Source: Candidatus Gastranaerophilales bacterium
GTDB taxonomy: Bacteria; Cyanobacteriota; Vampirovibrionia; Gastranaerophilales; Gastranaerophilaceae
DNA: 64,000 nt
NCBI GenBank assembly: GCA_944324185.1
Contig: CALUVI010000001.1
Coordinates: 48,159-112,158, forward strand
Direction: 5' to 3'
Below are positions 35,129 through 44,247 of the stretch, piece by piece. How positions within the stretch are numbered: position 1 is the first letter of the stretch; the number at the start of each line of letters is the position of its first letter. The notes under the pieces were generated by a model. The model did not search any database. It had not been told where the DNA came from and saw only the letters and a list, made by a program, of their open reading frames with translations. The translations under genes and the position numbers were made by a program.

Positions 35129-35875
35129 ATGCGAATCAATTCTATTACAAACACCCCATATACTTACAAGCCGGCTTTTGCTTCCAACACACGTATTGTC
35201 AGAGGTAAGGACGGCAGGCTTTTGTACAGAAATACAACTAATTTTTTTAGAGATGATTTGAACTGGAAAGAATTTGCTGCTTTTATAAGAGAAAAGTACA
35301 AGAATGCGGAGAAAGTAAATGTATTCAGCTATGCGTGTTCTGACGGTTCAGAACCGATGTCATTAGTAATTTTGCTAAAAGAAATTTTTGGTCAAACTTC
35401 TCAAAAATTTTTGCCGGTAATTGCAAAAGATATTGACAAAACAGTAATATATTTTGCAAAAAGCGATTTTGTAAATATGGATTATATGGATTATGAAGTA
35501 ATAAATCGTTATACAGGCGGCAAATTTGATAAATATTTTGTTTATCCGCGCGGCGGAATCGGATTTGAATATGAATATCCGGTGAGAGTTAATCCGGAGC
35601 TTAATAATCAAATAAAGTATTCTATAGCTGATATTAATGTGGACACTCATAATATTACTGATAAAAATACGATACTTTTTTGCAGAAATTTTTGGCCTTA
35701 TATAAAATCTACAGAAGAACGTGTTGATTTACTGCATAAGCTTACAGGGAAACTAAAAGATAACGGTCTGCTTGTTACGGGAAATTATGACGACACTGTA
35801 GAGCTGGGAAAAATTCTTTCTGAAGAAGGTTTTACACGTGTAAAAGGATTACCTCATGTTTATGAAACAAATTAA
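35129..35875 (+). CDS. CheR-like methyltransferase without chemotaxis context
   Basis: 248 residues. TTNFFRDD at about 36 is the CheR hallmark, followed by NVFSYACSDGSEPMSLVILL (SAM site), IAKDIDKTVIYFAK (acidic SAM contact) and ILFCRNFWPYI (the CheR C-R-N motif). The N-terminal CheR substrate helix bundle is missing; instead there is a short leader MRINSITNTPYTYKPAFASN. No che, mcp or cheB genes are present. It probably methylates a protein, but the target is unknown. No ribosome site precedes the ATG; a TATAAA box lies 4-10 nt upstream. Confidence 0.8.
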   Translation: MRINSITNTPYTYKPAFASNTRIVRGKDGRLLYRNTTNFFRDDLNWKEFAAFIREKYKNAEKVNVFSYACSDGSEPMSLVILLKEIFGQTSQKFLPVIAKDIDKTVIYFAKSDFVNMDYMDYEVINRYTGGKFDKYFVYPRGGIGFEYEYPVRVNPELNNQIKYSIADINVDTHNITDKNTILFCRNFWPYIKSTEERVDLLHKLTGKLKDNGLLVTGNYDDTVELGKILSEEGFTRVKGLPHVYETN

Positions 35876-35879
35876 AAGT

Positions 35880-36587
35880 TTAGTTTGTACTGAAAATTGT
35901 TGCTTCAACATCTTTTTGTGTATGCGGAATTGTGAAATTTTCCATTGAGCGGAATAACTGTGCTTTTGTCTCAGCCTGCGTAAATCGCCCTCCGGTTACG
36001 TCAGCCGTGCATTTGAGCTGCGCAAGGTCTTCGTCGTCATGTACATTAAATGCTATTACATCAATTTTTATATCCCGTCTTTCTTTAACAAGGTCAATTG
36101 CATAATCACACGGGCTTTCATCACAATTTTCACCGCCGTCTGTAAGCAAAATTATGTGTTTGATTCCGTCATATCCTTCAAAGTCTTTATTCACTGCTTG
36201 TTTTAAAGAATATGTAATCGGTGTCATTCCGCGCGGACGCAGATGAGACATTTCCGACAAAATAGAATCACTATTGGCAAATCCGAGCGGTACAACAAGT
36301 TCCGAACTCCTGCAGGCATTATAGGCAAAAAGGTTGCAGGTATGCCCGTATACCCTTAGTCCGACTTTTGTGGACGGAGAAATTTGCGGGACAATAAATT
36401 TCATCATTTCCTTAACGTGATTGGCTTTTGTTTTGTGTTCCAAATATTCTCCCATACTGTTTGAATAGTCGACAACAAAGAGAAGCTTATCGCCGGATTC
36501 TTTGTAATTATAGCTTTCCGGAGTATAGACTTCATAGGCAAAAACCGGAAGAATTATTAAAAACAATAAAAAACAGATTTTTTTCAT
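35880..36587 (-). CDS. Secreted von Willebrand factor A domain protein
   Basis: 235 residues. Signal peptide MKKICFLLFLIILPVFAYEVY. The VWA domain starts at LLFVVDYSNSMGEYLEH, where DxSxS forms the metal ion-dependent adhesion site; the Thr (GMTPITYSLKQAV) and Asp (HIILLTDGGENCDESP) ligands follow. Two cysteine pairs may form disulfides outside the cytoplasm. No anchor is visible, so it is periplasmic or secreted. Convergent with the CheR-like gene, leaving 4 nt between stop codons. Likely a binding or adhesion protein. Confidence 0.87.
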   Translation of the reverse strand: MKKICFLLFLIILPVFAYEVYTPESYNYKESGDKLLFVVDYSNSMGEYLEHKTKANHVKEMMKFIVPQISPSTKVGLRVYGHTCNLFAYNACRSSELVVPLGFANSDSILSEMSHLRPRGMTPITYSLKQAVNKDFEGYDGIKHIILLTDGGENCDESPCDYAIDLVKERRDIKIDVIAFNVHDDEDLAQLKCTADVTGGRFTQAETKAQLFRSMENFTIPHTQKDVEATIFSTN

Positions 36588-36695
36588 ATCTTAAGATTAA
36601 CCTGTTTTTTCAATCCGACATATTCTCCTGCAGGGCTAGCCTGCAATACTTGATTTTCATTTTTATCAGCGCTACTCTTGTATCGGAGGAGTATG

Positions 36696-37376
36696 ATGTC
36701 AAAAAATATCTTTATAACAGCGACAGGAACTGATGTCGGAAAAACCTATGTTTCAGCCCTTATTGTAAAAGAGATGAGAAATGCCGGATATAATTGCGGA
36801 TATTTTAAACCTGTTTTAAGCGGAGTGGAAGAAAGCGGGGGAAAACTGACTTCAAGTGACTGTAACTATGTCGTTGATACGGCAAAAATTCCATGTACGG
36901 CAGATGATTGCGTAACTTACCGGTGGAAAGAAGCTGTCTCGCCTCATTTAGCAGCACAAAGAGCAGGAATGAAAATTGATATTTCAAAAATCAAGCAGAA
37001 ATTTGAAAAACTAACTAAAGATTATGACTATCTTTTAATAGAAGGCGCCGGCGGAATTACCTGCCCTTTAAGGCTTGAAAACGGAGAAAAATACCTGCTT
37101 AAAGATTTAATCAAAGAGCTTGACACAAGTATTATTATTGTTGCAGACGGCGGACTGGGTACGATAAATTCGACTCTGCTTACGGTTGAATACGCAAGAG
37201 CCAACAATATCCCGATTGCCGGAATTATTCTGAATAACTTTAATCCTGTAAATTTTATGCATCAGGATAATTTAAAACAGGTAGAGTATTTGACAGGTGT
37301 AAAAGTTGTTGCAACGGTTGAAAAGGGTCAGAAAGATATAACATTTCCGGCAGAGTTGTTTGGGAGGGGGCGGTGA
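36696..37376 (+). CDS. bioD: Dethiobiotin synthetase
   Basis: 226 residues from the second of two ATGs (36693, 36696); GGAGG lies six bases before 36696. Closes the ureido ring of biotin from DAPA, CO2 and ATP. Signatures: NIFITATGTDVGKTYVS (P-loop), CGYFKPVLSG, LLIEGAGGITCPL, and IAGIILNNF. Upstream of bioA on the same strand with a repeat-filled 337-nt gap. bioB and bioF are not in this window. Confidence 0.96.
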   Translation: MSKNIFITATGTDVGKTYVSALIVKEMRNAGYNCGYFKPVLSGVEESGGKLTSSDCNYVVDTAKIPCTADDCVTYRWKEAVSPHLAAQRAGMKIDISKIKQKFEKLTKDYDYLLIEGAGGITCPLRLENGEKYLLKDLIKELDTSIIIVADGGLGTINSTLLTVEYARANNIPIAGIILNNFNPVNFMHQDNLKQVEYLTGVKVVATVEKGQKDITFPAELFGRGR

Positions 37377-37713
37377 TTAAGTGACCAGGTGATCAAGTGA
37401 TCAAGAAGAGTGAATAGATGTTATAGAAACGTAGGTCAGGTTTTTCCTGACAAAAAATTTTCTATTCCGGTGGGAACTTTTGCTGGTGAATAGTGAGGAG
37501 TGATTAGTGAATAGAAAATTTTCATAAGTTATAGAGATTTTTCGGGCTCACGCCCTCTGAATGACAGAATAAATTCTATTCACTAATCACTATTCACTAT
37601 TCACTAAAAAATAAATAGGTCGGACATAAGCCCGACAAAAACTTTTGTGGAGCAAGCTCCACACTACTACTGACACAAAAATAATTGTACAATCAATATA
37701 CAAGGAGCAAAAA
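37377..37713. repeat. Repeat-filled bioD-bioA gap
   Basis: GTGACCAGGTGATCAAGTGA units (37380-37405), GTAGGTCAGGTTTTTCCTGAC (37431-37451), GTGAATAGTGAGG tandem units (37484-37512), a GGGCTCACGCCCTCTGAATG module (37541-37565), ACTATTCACTAAT units (37567-37605), and GTCGGACATAAGCCCGAC plus TGTGGAGCAAGCTCCACAC (37619-37664). bioA starts just after. Confidence 0.75.
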
Positions 37714-39117
37714 ATGGACTGGCAGAAAGAAGATTTAAAATATATATGGCATCCGTGTTCGCAGATGAAGGATTATGAAACGCTTCCGCCGATTGTAATA
37801 GAACGCGGCGAAGGAATTAATCTTTATGATATAAACGGCAAGTGTTATAAGGATGTAATAAGTTCGTGGTGGTGTAATCTTCTCGGACACTGCAACCCAA
37901 GGATTAATGCTGCCGTAAAAAAACAGGTTGACAGCTTAGAACACGTTATTTTCGCGAATTTTTCCCACAAGCCTGCAATTACTCTTTGCGAAGAGCTTGC
38001 AAAGGTTGTTCCGGAAGGGTTGTGCAAGTTTAACTTTGCTGATAACGGCTCTGCCGCAATAGAAATGGCGCTGAAGATGAGTTTTCAATACCATTACCAG
38101 ACAGGTAATCCGCAAAAGAAAAGATTTATGGCATTATCAGATGCTTATCACGGCGAAACCCTCGGAGCGCTTGCCGTTGGCGGTGTAGATTTGTATTCGG
38201 AACTTTATAAACCGCTTTTATTAGACGTTATAAGAATTGACGCTCCTGATTGTTTCCGTTGTCCTTATAACAAGCATTGTGCCGGGCACTATTCTACTAT
38301 TAACACCTCACCCCAACCCTCTCCTCAAGGCGAGGGGGAAACTTGCCATTGTGAATGTTTTGAAAAAGCGGAAGAAGCGTTCAAAAAATATGCAGACGTA
38401 ACTGCCGCAATTATTGTTGAACCGCTTTTACAAGGCTCTGCAGGCATGAAGGTTTATCCGCCTTTGTATTTGAAAAAGCTTAGAGGGCTTTGCGATAAAT
38501 ACAGCGTACATTTGATTGCCGACGAGATTGCAACAGGTTACGGAAGAACCGGTAAAATGTTTGCATTTAATCATGCAGGCGTAAGCCCTGATATTATGTG
38601 TCTTTCAAAAGGTCTGACGGGCGGATATATGCCTATGGCAATTGCTGTAACAACTCAGAAAATTTATGATGCGTTTTACGATGATTACCTTAAGGGTAAA
38701 GCGTTTATGCATTCCCATACTTATGCCGGAAATCCGCTTGCCTGCTCTGCCGCGATAGAGGTTTTAAAAATTTTGAAAGATGAAAATATTATTGAAAAAG
38801 CTAATGAGAAGGCGGTTTATTTTAATAAAATAATAAGAGAAAAATTCCTTCCGCTTGAAAATGTCGGCGAGGTTAGAACAATAGGCTTAATTAACGCAAT
38901 AGAGCTTGTTAAGAATAAAGAGACAAAAGAAACTCTGGATTATACAAAACGTACAGGATATCAGATTTATAAAAAAGCTCTGGAGAAAGGTGTAATTTTG
39001 CGCCCGCTGGGAGATGTAATTTATTTCAACCCGCCTTTGATAATTGAAAAAGAAGATATGGATTTTGTGACAGATATTGCATTAGAATGCACAAAAGAGA
39101 TTCTTGGTAATACATAA
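37714..39117 (+). CDS. bioA: Adenosylmethionine-8-amino-7-oxononanoate aminotransferase, with repeat-derived insertion
   Basis: 467 residues from the ATG at 37714 (AAGGAG upstream). Makes 7,8-diaminopelargonate from KAPA in biotin synthesis using PLP. Signatures: IWHPCSQMKDYETLPP, SSWWCNLLGHCNPRINAAVK, DNGSAAIEMALKM, HLIADEIATGYGRTGKMFAF, and the PLP lysine in CLSKGLTGGYMPMA. Residues about 197-211 (TINTSPQPSPQGEGE) come from a CCTCACCCCAACCCTC repeat inserted in a surface loop between CPYNKHC and CHCECF; the frame stays open. Activity is probably kept, as all catalytic motifs are intact. Confidence 0.95.
   Translation: MDWQKEDLKYIWHPCSQMKDYETLPPIVIERGEGINLYDINGKCYKDVISSWWCNLLGHCNPRINAAVKKQVDSLEHVIFANFSHKPAITLCEELAKVVPEGLCKFNFADNGSAAIEMALKMSFQYHYQTGNPQKKRFMALSDAYHGETLGALAVGGVDLYSELYKPLLLDVIRIDAPDCFRCPYNKHCAGHYSTINTSPQPSPQGEGETCHCECFEKAEEAFKKYADVTAAIIVEPLLQGSAGMKVYPPLYLKKLRGLCDKYSVHLIADEIATGYGRTGKMFAFNHAGVSPDIMCLSKGLTGGYMPMAIAVTTQKIYDAFYDDYLKGKAFMHSHTYAGNPLACSAAIEVLKILKDENIIEKANEKAVYFNKIIREKFLPLENVGEVRTIGLINAIELVKNKETKETLDYTKRTGYQIYKKALEKGVILRPLGDVIYFNPPLIIEKEDMDFVTDIALECTKEILGNT
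38303..38342. repeat. Repeat module inside bioA
   Basis: CCTCACCCCAACCCTCTCCT followed by CAAGGCGAGGG, the same element as in alaS at 52957 and in the fliF-fliG gap at 58033. It is translated in frame. Confidence 0.8.
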
Positions 39118-39125
39118 GTTCGGTT

Positions 39126-39300
39126 ATTTGGCGGGGGTGATGTCTTTTACTGGTAACGGAGTGACTTAGTTAATGAGGTTGGGTGAAACCCGACAAAAAC
39201 TATTTGTAAGTTATTGTCAGGTAAAACCTGATCTACATTTCTTGCGGAGCAAGCTCCACAAGGAAACTTGATCACCTGATCACCTGGTTACTTGATCACT
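39126..39300. repeat. Dispersed repeat modules
   Basis: GTTGGGTGAAACCCGAC (39178-39194), GTCAGGTAAAACCTGA (39216-39231), GCGGAGCAAGCTCCACAA (39244-39261) and TGATCACCTGATCACC units (39270-39300). Confidence 0.75.
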
Positions 39301-39314
39301 GTTTAAAGATTCCT

Positions 39315-40676
39315 TTACCCTCCGAGTTTGGATTTCAGAATCCTTGCCGCGGAAATCAGAATATCAATACTTGTAGAAAACGGCGGAGCGTAAGTTAAGT
39401 CAACATCTAATAAATCTTCTACTTTCATTCCGCTTAAAAGTCCGACAGAAATTGTATTAACTCTTTTATCCGCATCGCCGCATCCGATTGCCTGTGCTCC
39501 GAGGACTTTATGCGAACGCCTGTCGGCAACAAGTTTCAATGTTACATTCTGAACTTCCGGCATATAACCAGCTTTATCACGCTTTGTTATAACTACCGAT
39601 ACAGTATCAAACCCGAGTTTTTGTGCGGATTTTTCAGTTAAGCCTGTCATTGACATGTTCAGGGCATGATATCTTAACACTGCTGAACCTAAGATTCCTT
39701 CAAAATCTTCTGTTCCGCCGCAGGCATTTATGGCTGCAATGCGCCCTTCTTTGTTGGCTGTAGAACCAAGAGGAACCCAGGCAGGTGTGTGTGAAATCAT
39801 ATTAATCTTTTCTGTGCAATCACCGCAGGCGTAAATATCTGTAATATTTGTCTGCATTCTGCTGTTTACTTTAATAGCTCCTGTAATACCAAGTTCTATT
39901 CCGGCTTCTTTTGCGATATCAACTACGGGATAAACACCGGCTGCAACTACTGCCATATCTGTTTCAAAACCTGAACCTTTAGCGGTCAGAACTCCCTTTA
40001 CCGCTCCGGTCTCATTATCCGCTACAAATTCGCTCACTGTATCTTCATTGATAATTTTAACCAGCCCGTCAGAATTTTCAAGAATAAATGTTTGAATAAG
40101 CGAGGAGATATCTTCGTCAAAAGCTGAAAGAATAAAAGGTGCGCGCTCAACAAGAGTTACATTTTTTTTGTTTTTAACAAATGCTTCAATGAGTTCAACA
40201 CTTATATAGCCTCCGCCTATCAAGGTTATATTTTGTGATTTTTCCATAGCAGCTCTGATATTGATTCCGTCTTCCAGAGTTCTTACTGAAAAGACATTTT
40301 TTAAGTCCTTGTTCTTAATATCCGGAATAATCGGGCTGGATCCTGTTGCAATGATTAGTTTGTCATATTCAACAAACTCGCAGGTTCCTAAGTGCAAATT
40401 TTTTACCAGAATTTTTTTATCCGCAGGAAGAATTTTTGTAACTCTGTGTTCCGTGAAAATATTTATACCGCTTTTTTCAAACTCTTCTTTTGTTCTGACA
40501 ACGAGCTTATGCCAGTCCTGAAAATCTCCTGCAATATAATACGGAAGTCCGCAGGAAGAGTATGATACGTGTGTATCCTGTGTGTAAATTGTGACTTCTG
40601 CTTTGGGATCTTCTCTTTTTGATTTTGCGGCTGCTTTTGCACCGGCAGCCACTCCGCCGATAATGATTATTTTCAT
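39315..40676 (-). CDS. CoA-disulfide reductase / NADH oxidase-like flavoprotein
   Basis: 453 residues. FAD-binding start KIIIIGGVAAGAKAAAKSK; redox cysteine in SYSSCGLPYYIAG at about 43, typical of CoA-disulfide reductases and NADH oxidases; NAD site NITLIGGGYISVELIEAF; second FAD motif DIYACGDCTEKIN; C-terminal dimer domain with DLTYAPPFSTSIDILI. Enzymes of this group use NAD(P)H to reduce CoA disulfide, oxygen or polysulfide. The single cysteine fits CoA-linked redox chemistry in an anaerobe. Upstream, a long hairpin (40684-40750) lies in its 5' leader. Confidence 0.88.
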   Translation of the reverse strand: MKIIIIGGVAAGAKAAAKSKREDPKAEVTIYTQDTHVSYSSCGLPYYIAGDFQDWHKLVVRTKEEFEKSGINIFTEHRVTKILPADKKILVKNLHLGTCEFVEYDKLIIATGSSPIIPDIKNKDLKNVFSVRTLEDGINIRAAMEKSQNITLIGGGYISVELIEAFVKNKKNVTLVERAPFILSAFDEDISSLIQTFILENSDGLVKIINEDTVSEFVADNETGAVKGVLTAKGSGFETDMAVVAAGVYPVVDIAKEAGIELGITGAIKVNSRMQTNITDIYACGDCTEKINMISHTPAWVPLGSTANKEGRIAAINACGGTEDFEGILGSAVLRYHALNMSMTGLTEKSAQKLGFDTVSVVITKRDKAGYMPEVQNVTLKLVADRRSHKVLGAQAIGCGDADKRVNTISVGLLSGMKVEDLLDVDLTYAPPFSTSIDILISAARILKSKLGG

Positions 40677-40997
40677 ATAAGGATTATGACAAGCGGCAGC
40701 AGGTTATTCAATTAGACAGGCAGATAACTATTCTGCACTGCTTGTTATAAACAGATATTTATTTAAAAATGCGGCGTTTAATATACTTTAAAAAATAGAA
40801 AATTGCAGTGTGCGTCAGCGCAGCTCCGGTATAAAGTAAAGCCTGTCTGTCTTTATTTTTTATATTGTCTAAAAATGTAACATTTACTTCTTAATGTAAA
40901 GATTTTATAACAACTTGACATGTTTTTGATATAATAAAACAATGCGAGAGATTTCAACTAGTCGTTACAGTTTTTTATTTTATTTAAGGAAAAGATT
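40677..40997. promoter_or_regulatory. Divergent intergenic region with long hairpin and promoter
   Basis: TTATGACAAGC (40684-40694) pairs with GCTTGTTATAA (40740-40750), with an inner GTTAT/ATAAC stem (40703-40707, 40724-40728): a 67-nt structured element just upstream of the flavoprotein gene. Toward the AGCS gene, TTGACA (near 40915) is followed after 17 nt by AACAAT, a plausible promoter. No gene is seen here. Confidence 0.45.
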
Positions 40998-42500
40998 ATG
41001 AAGAGATTTATGATGATGTTATTTACTATGCTTATGACTTTGCAGTCGGCTCAGGCAGCGAATGTTAACGCTTTTATGGACAAATACGTGGCGCCTGTAT
41101 CTGACGCGGTAGCAAGGCTAATCTTTTTCCCGATAAAAATCTGCGGGTATGATGTTCCTATAATCATATTCTGGATACTTATCGCAGGATTCTTTTTTAC
41201 TTTTTATTTTAAAGGGATTTCTGTATGGGGATTCAAACATGCAATTGATATAGTTGTAAAACCTGTTGAGAAACATCACCACGGATTTGGTGAAGTATCC
41301 TCTTTTCAAGCGTTAGCAACCGCGCTATCCGGAACAATCGGTATCGGTAGTATTGCGGGTGTTGCAATCTCTATTTCAATAGGCGGTCCCGGAGCGGCGT
41401 TCTGGATTTTTGCCGGCGCCCTTCTCGGTATGTCAATAAAGTTTGTTGAAGCAACTCTCGCTGTAAAATACAGAAGATTTAACCTTGACGGTTCAGTATC
41501 AGGCGGACCTATGCACTACATAGCCCACGGTCTTACACGCAAAAAAATGCGCTGGTTAGGTCAGCCGCTTTCAGTTCTGTACGCAATTCTCTGTATCGGA
41601 GGCGGTATTACAGGCGGAAATATGATTCAAATTAACCAGACTGCTCACCAGATGGTATTTATTACAGGCGGAGAACATAGCTTTTTGCAGAATTATACCT
41701 GGGTTATAGGTCTAATTGTTGCAATACTTATCGGTATGGTAATTGTCGGCGGTATCAAAAGTATAGCTAAAGTTACAACAATACTTACTCCTACAATGTG
41801 TATTATGTACATAATTTCAGGTCTTATTGTTATCGGGGCAAACTTTGTACATATTCCTCATGCGTTGATGCTAATCCTTAAAGAGGCATTCCATCCGACA
41901 GCGGTTGCAGGTGGTATTTTCGGAACAATTATCATCGGGCTTAGACGTTCTGTTCAATGCAACGAAGCAGGAACCGGCGCTGCTGCTATTGTTTACGCTA
42001 CGGCTAAAACAAAAGAACCGGTATCACAGGGTTTTGTTGCATTAATTGAAACCTTCCTGACAGGTGTTCTCTGTTTATTCACATCTTTTGCAATTGTATT
42101 TTCAGGCGCCTGCACACAGGCAACAAAGGAAATATCAGGAATAGAACTCGCTTCAAACGCATTCCAGTCAGTTATTCCGTTCTTCCCGATTATATTGTCG
42201 GCAATTGCAATTATGTTCGCTTTATCTACCTTAATTTCATGGGCATATTACGGACAAAAAGCATGGACATTCCTTCTTGGCGAAGGCAAAAAGAGAGTTC
42301 TTGCATTCAATCTGATTTACTGTCTGTTTATTATTGTAGGCTCTGCAATGAATGTTAAATCAGTAATTGATATTACAGACGCCATGATGATTGCGCTTTG
42401 TGTTCCGAATATAATTGTGCTTTATATCTTAGCTCCTGAAATTAAGCGGGATTTAAAAACCTATCTTGATAAACATAAGATGAATTTTATGAAATTTTAA
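40998..42500 (+). CDS. Sodium:alanine/glycine symporter (AGCS family)
   Basis: 500 residues with about ten to eleven membrane helices. Family motifs: SSFQALATALSGTIGIGSIAGVA, GGPGAAFWIFAGALLGMSIKF, YRRFNLDGSVSGGPMHYI, and GLRRSVQCNEAGTGAAAI. Takes up alanine or glycine with sodium by family knowledge. Residues 1-20 (MKRFMMMLFTMLMTLQSAQA) look like a signal sequence, unusual but seen in some members. AAGGAAAAGATT precedes the ATG. Ends at a bidirectional terminator. Confidence 0.93.
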   Translation: MKRFMMMLFTMLMTLQSAQAANVNAFMDKYVAPVSDAVARLIFFPIKICGYDVPIIIFWILIAGFFFTFYFKGISVWGFKHAIDIVVKPVEKHHHGFGEVSSFQALATALSGTIGIGSIAGVAISISIGGPGAAFWIFAGALLGMSIKFVEATLAVKYRRFNLDGSVSGGPMHYIAHGLTRKKMRWLGQPLSVLYAILCIGGGITGGNMIQINQTAHQMVFITGGEHSFLQNYTWVIGLIVAILIGMVIVGGIKSIAKVTTILTPTMCIMYIISGLIVIGANFVHIPHALMLILKEAFHPTAVAGGIFGTIIIGLRRSVQCNEAGTGAAAIVYATAKTKEPVSQGFVALIETFLTGVLCLFTSFAIVFSGACTQATKEISGIELASNAFQSVIPFFPIILSAIAIMFALSTLISWAYYGQKAWTFLLGEGKKRVLAFNLIYCLFIIVGSAMNVKSVIDITDAMMIALCVPNIIVLYILAPEIKRDLKTYLDKHKMNFMKF

Positions 42501-42518
42501 AATATTAATCTAAAACAT

Positions 42519-42548
42519 AAAAACTCCGGATTAAATTCCGGAGTTTTT
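42519..42548. terminator. Bidirectional terminator between AGCS gene and ABC permease
   Basis: AAAAACTCCGGA (42519-42530) pairs with TCCGGAGTTTTT (42537-42548). The permease stop codon overlaps its edge, so it serves both converging genes. Confidence 0.88.
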
Positions 42549-43353
42549 ATTCTTTTAACGCTCCGCTTGAAGGATTATTAATCAGATACTTTTTTCCTGT
42601 TATAAAAATAAGAATTGCCGGTATTGAACAAATGCAGGAACATGCCATAAGTTCGCCCCAGAGTGTAATTTCTCTGAACGAATTTTTAAAAATCGTAAGT
42701 CCGACGGCAAGTGTACGCATACTTTCAGTATTTGTGACAATCAGCGGCCACATAAAACTATTCCAGCTTGTAACAAAAGTAAAAATTCCGAGGGTTGCTA
42801 TTGCAGGCAAAGCACATGGCAGCGCAATTTTATAAAAAGTCTGGAAAACATTACATCCATCGAGCTTGGAGGCGTCTTCCAATTCTTTTGAAAAAGTAAG
42901 AAAATGCTGTCTCATCAAAAATACTCCGAATCCGCCGAAAATCCCGGGAACAATAAGCGCCTGATAGGTATTTATCCAGCCGAGTTTACTCATTATGAAA
43001 AACAGAGGAACAATATTGACCTGCGGCGGTACCATCATTGTAAGAACAATTATAAAAAATAAAAAATCTCTTCCCCTGAATTCCAGCCTTGCAAACCCGT
43101 AGCCCGCGAGTGCCGCAACAACAATTTGTCCGGCGGTTGTAAGAGCTGCAACAACCAAACTGTTTAAAAAATATCTGATAACAGGTATTGAAGAAAAAAC
43201 ATTTTTATAACTTAATAAAGAAAGGTTAATGTTTTTATAATCCGTAAAAATGTTTTCATTTCCGCCTAAGGAAATTAAAAACATCATAAAAAATGGAATA
43301 GCCATTGAAAGCGCAAGCAGGATTAAAACGGTGTGCAAAAAAAAATTTTTCAT
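42547..43353 (-). CDS. Sugar ABC transporter permease (MalG type)
   Basis: 268 residues with six membrane helices. The EAA loop that contacts the ATPase reads LEDASKLDGCNVFQTFYKIALPCALP, typical of carbohydrate uptake type 1 permeases. ends with GALKE. It stands alone: no second permease, solute-binding protein or ATPase lies next to it, and both flanking genes face other ways. Either partners are elsewhere or the cluster was split. Only 28 nt separate it from the next divergent gene. Confidence 0.9.
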   Translation of the reverse strand: MKNFFLHTVLILLALSMAIPFFMMFLISLGGNENIFTDYKNINLSLLSYKNVFSSIPVIRYFLNSLVVAALTTAGQIVVAALAGYGFARLEFRGRDFLFFIIVLTMMVPPQVNIVPLFFIMSKLGWINTYQALIVPGIFGGFGVFLMRQHFLTFSKELEDASKLDGCNVFQTFYKIALPCALPAIATLGIFTFVTSWNSFMWPLIVTNTESMRTLAVGLTIFKNSFREITLWGELMACSCICSIPAILIFITGKKYLINNPSSGALKE

Positions 43354-43381
43354 ACTTTTATTTTAATATAAAACAAATATT

Positions 43382-44179
43382 ATGAAATCGTCGGTTATAA
43401 TTAACAGAATACTTGACTCATCAACACTCGCAGCCGGAATGTTTATCGCAAGCGGCTGTTATAAGACATACAAAGATTATAAGACTGCAAGCCCTGAATA
43501 CAAAGATCGTTTTCTTGTAAAAGACAGCGTTGTATTATCAGGCGCGGCTCTGGGAATGTTTGCCTATAGTGCTGCTTCAAATAAGATTTCAGGAAGCAAA
43601 GGTTATAACAGAATTATTACAAATATTTCTAAAAAAGTTAATGAATCAAGTATAAAAAACGGAATAAAAACTTCTATTCAGTACACGACTGATATTGTAA
43701 AAGATTTGGCTTCAGGCTTTATCTCAACTGCCTCCGGTATTATAGGGGCGCTCGGTGCGGATTATCTTCTTTCCAAAACTTCTTTTGAACAGCCAAAATA
43801 TATAAAGCACAAACCCGAAAAAGATAAGTTTGCAATGTATCTTGAAGATAATCTTTCAAAATTTACAGATGAAAATACAAGAAATGTCATATATACGAGT
43901 GTCTCGGACCTGCCTAAAATCCGTATTTTATCTTCAGGTATGCTGGGTGCTGACGCGATTGAGATTGCCGGAAACAAAGAATTTGATAAGAGACTTAAAA
44001 ATACAACAGAATATCTGGTAAATGATACGCTTGTTCCGCTTATATTTTTATCAACTTCGAGCGCACTTACCAGAAATATGAAAGCAAAATACAGAGTTCC
44101 CGTAATTTTTATCACATTATTTTGCGGAATCCTCGGAACCCAAAAATTAATGGACAAATTTGTTAACAATAAAATGTAA
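43382..44179 (+). CDS. Lineage-specific hypothetical membrane protein
   Basis: 265 residues with four to five probable membrane segments (about 13-28, 50-67, 110-132, 210-226, 237-254). The stretch YKTYKDYKTASPEYKDRFL after the first segment matches the protein at 26890, so they are likely paralogues. No ribosome site; a TATAAA box ends 9 nt before the ATG, so the message may be leaderless. No catalytic motif, function unknown. Promoter lies inside the start of the divergent permease gene. Confidence 0.7.
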   Translation: MKSSVIINRILDSSTLAAGMFIASGCYKTYKDYKTASPEYKDRFLVKDSVVLSGAALGMFAYSAASNKISGSKGYNRIITNISKKVNESSIKNGIKTSIQYTTDIVKDLASGFISTASGIIGALGADYLLSKTSFEQPKYIKHKPEKDKFAMYLEDNLSKFTDENTRNVIYTSVSDLPKIRILSSGMLGADAIEIAGNKEFDKRLKNTTEYLVNDTLVPLIFLSTSSALTRNMKAKYRVPVIFITLFCGILGTQKLMDKFVNNKM

Positions 44180-44247
44180 ATTTTTATAAAAATCGTATAT
44201 ACTTTTATTGCACGAATCGCAACATATGCTAAAATCATGCTTAAGAT

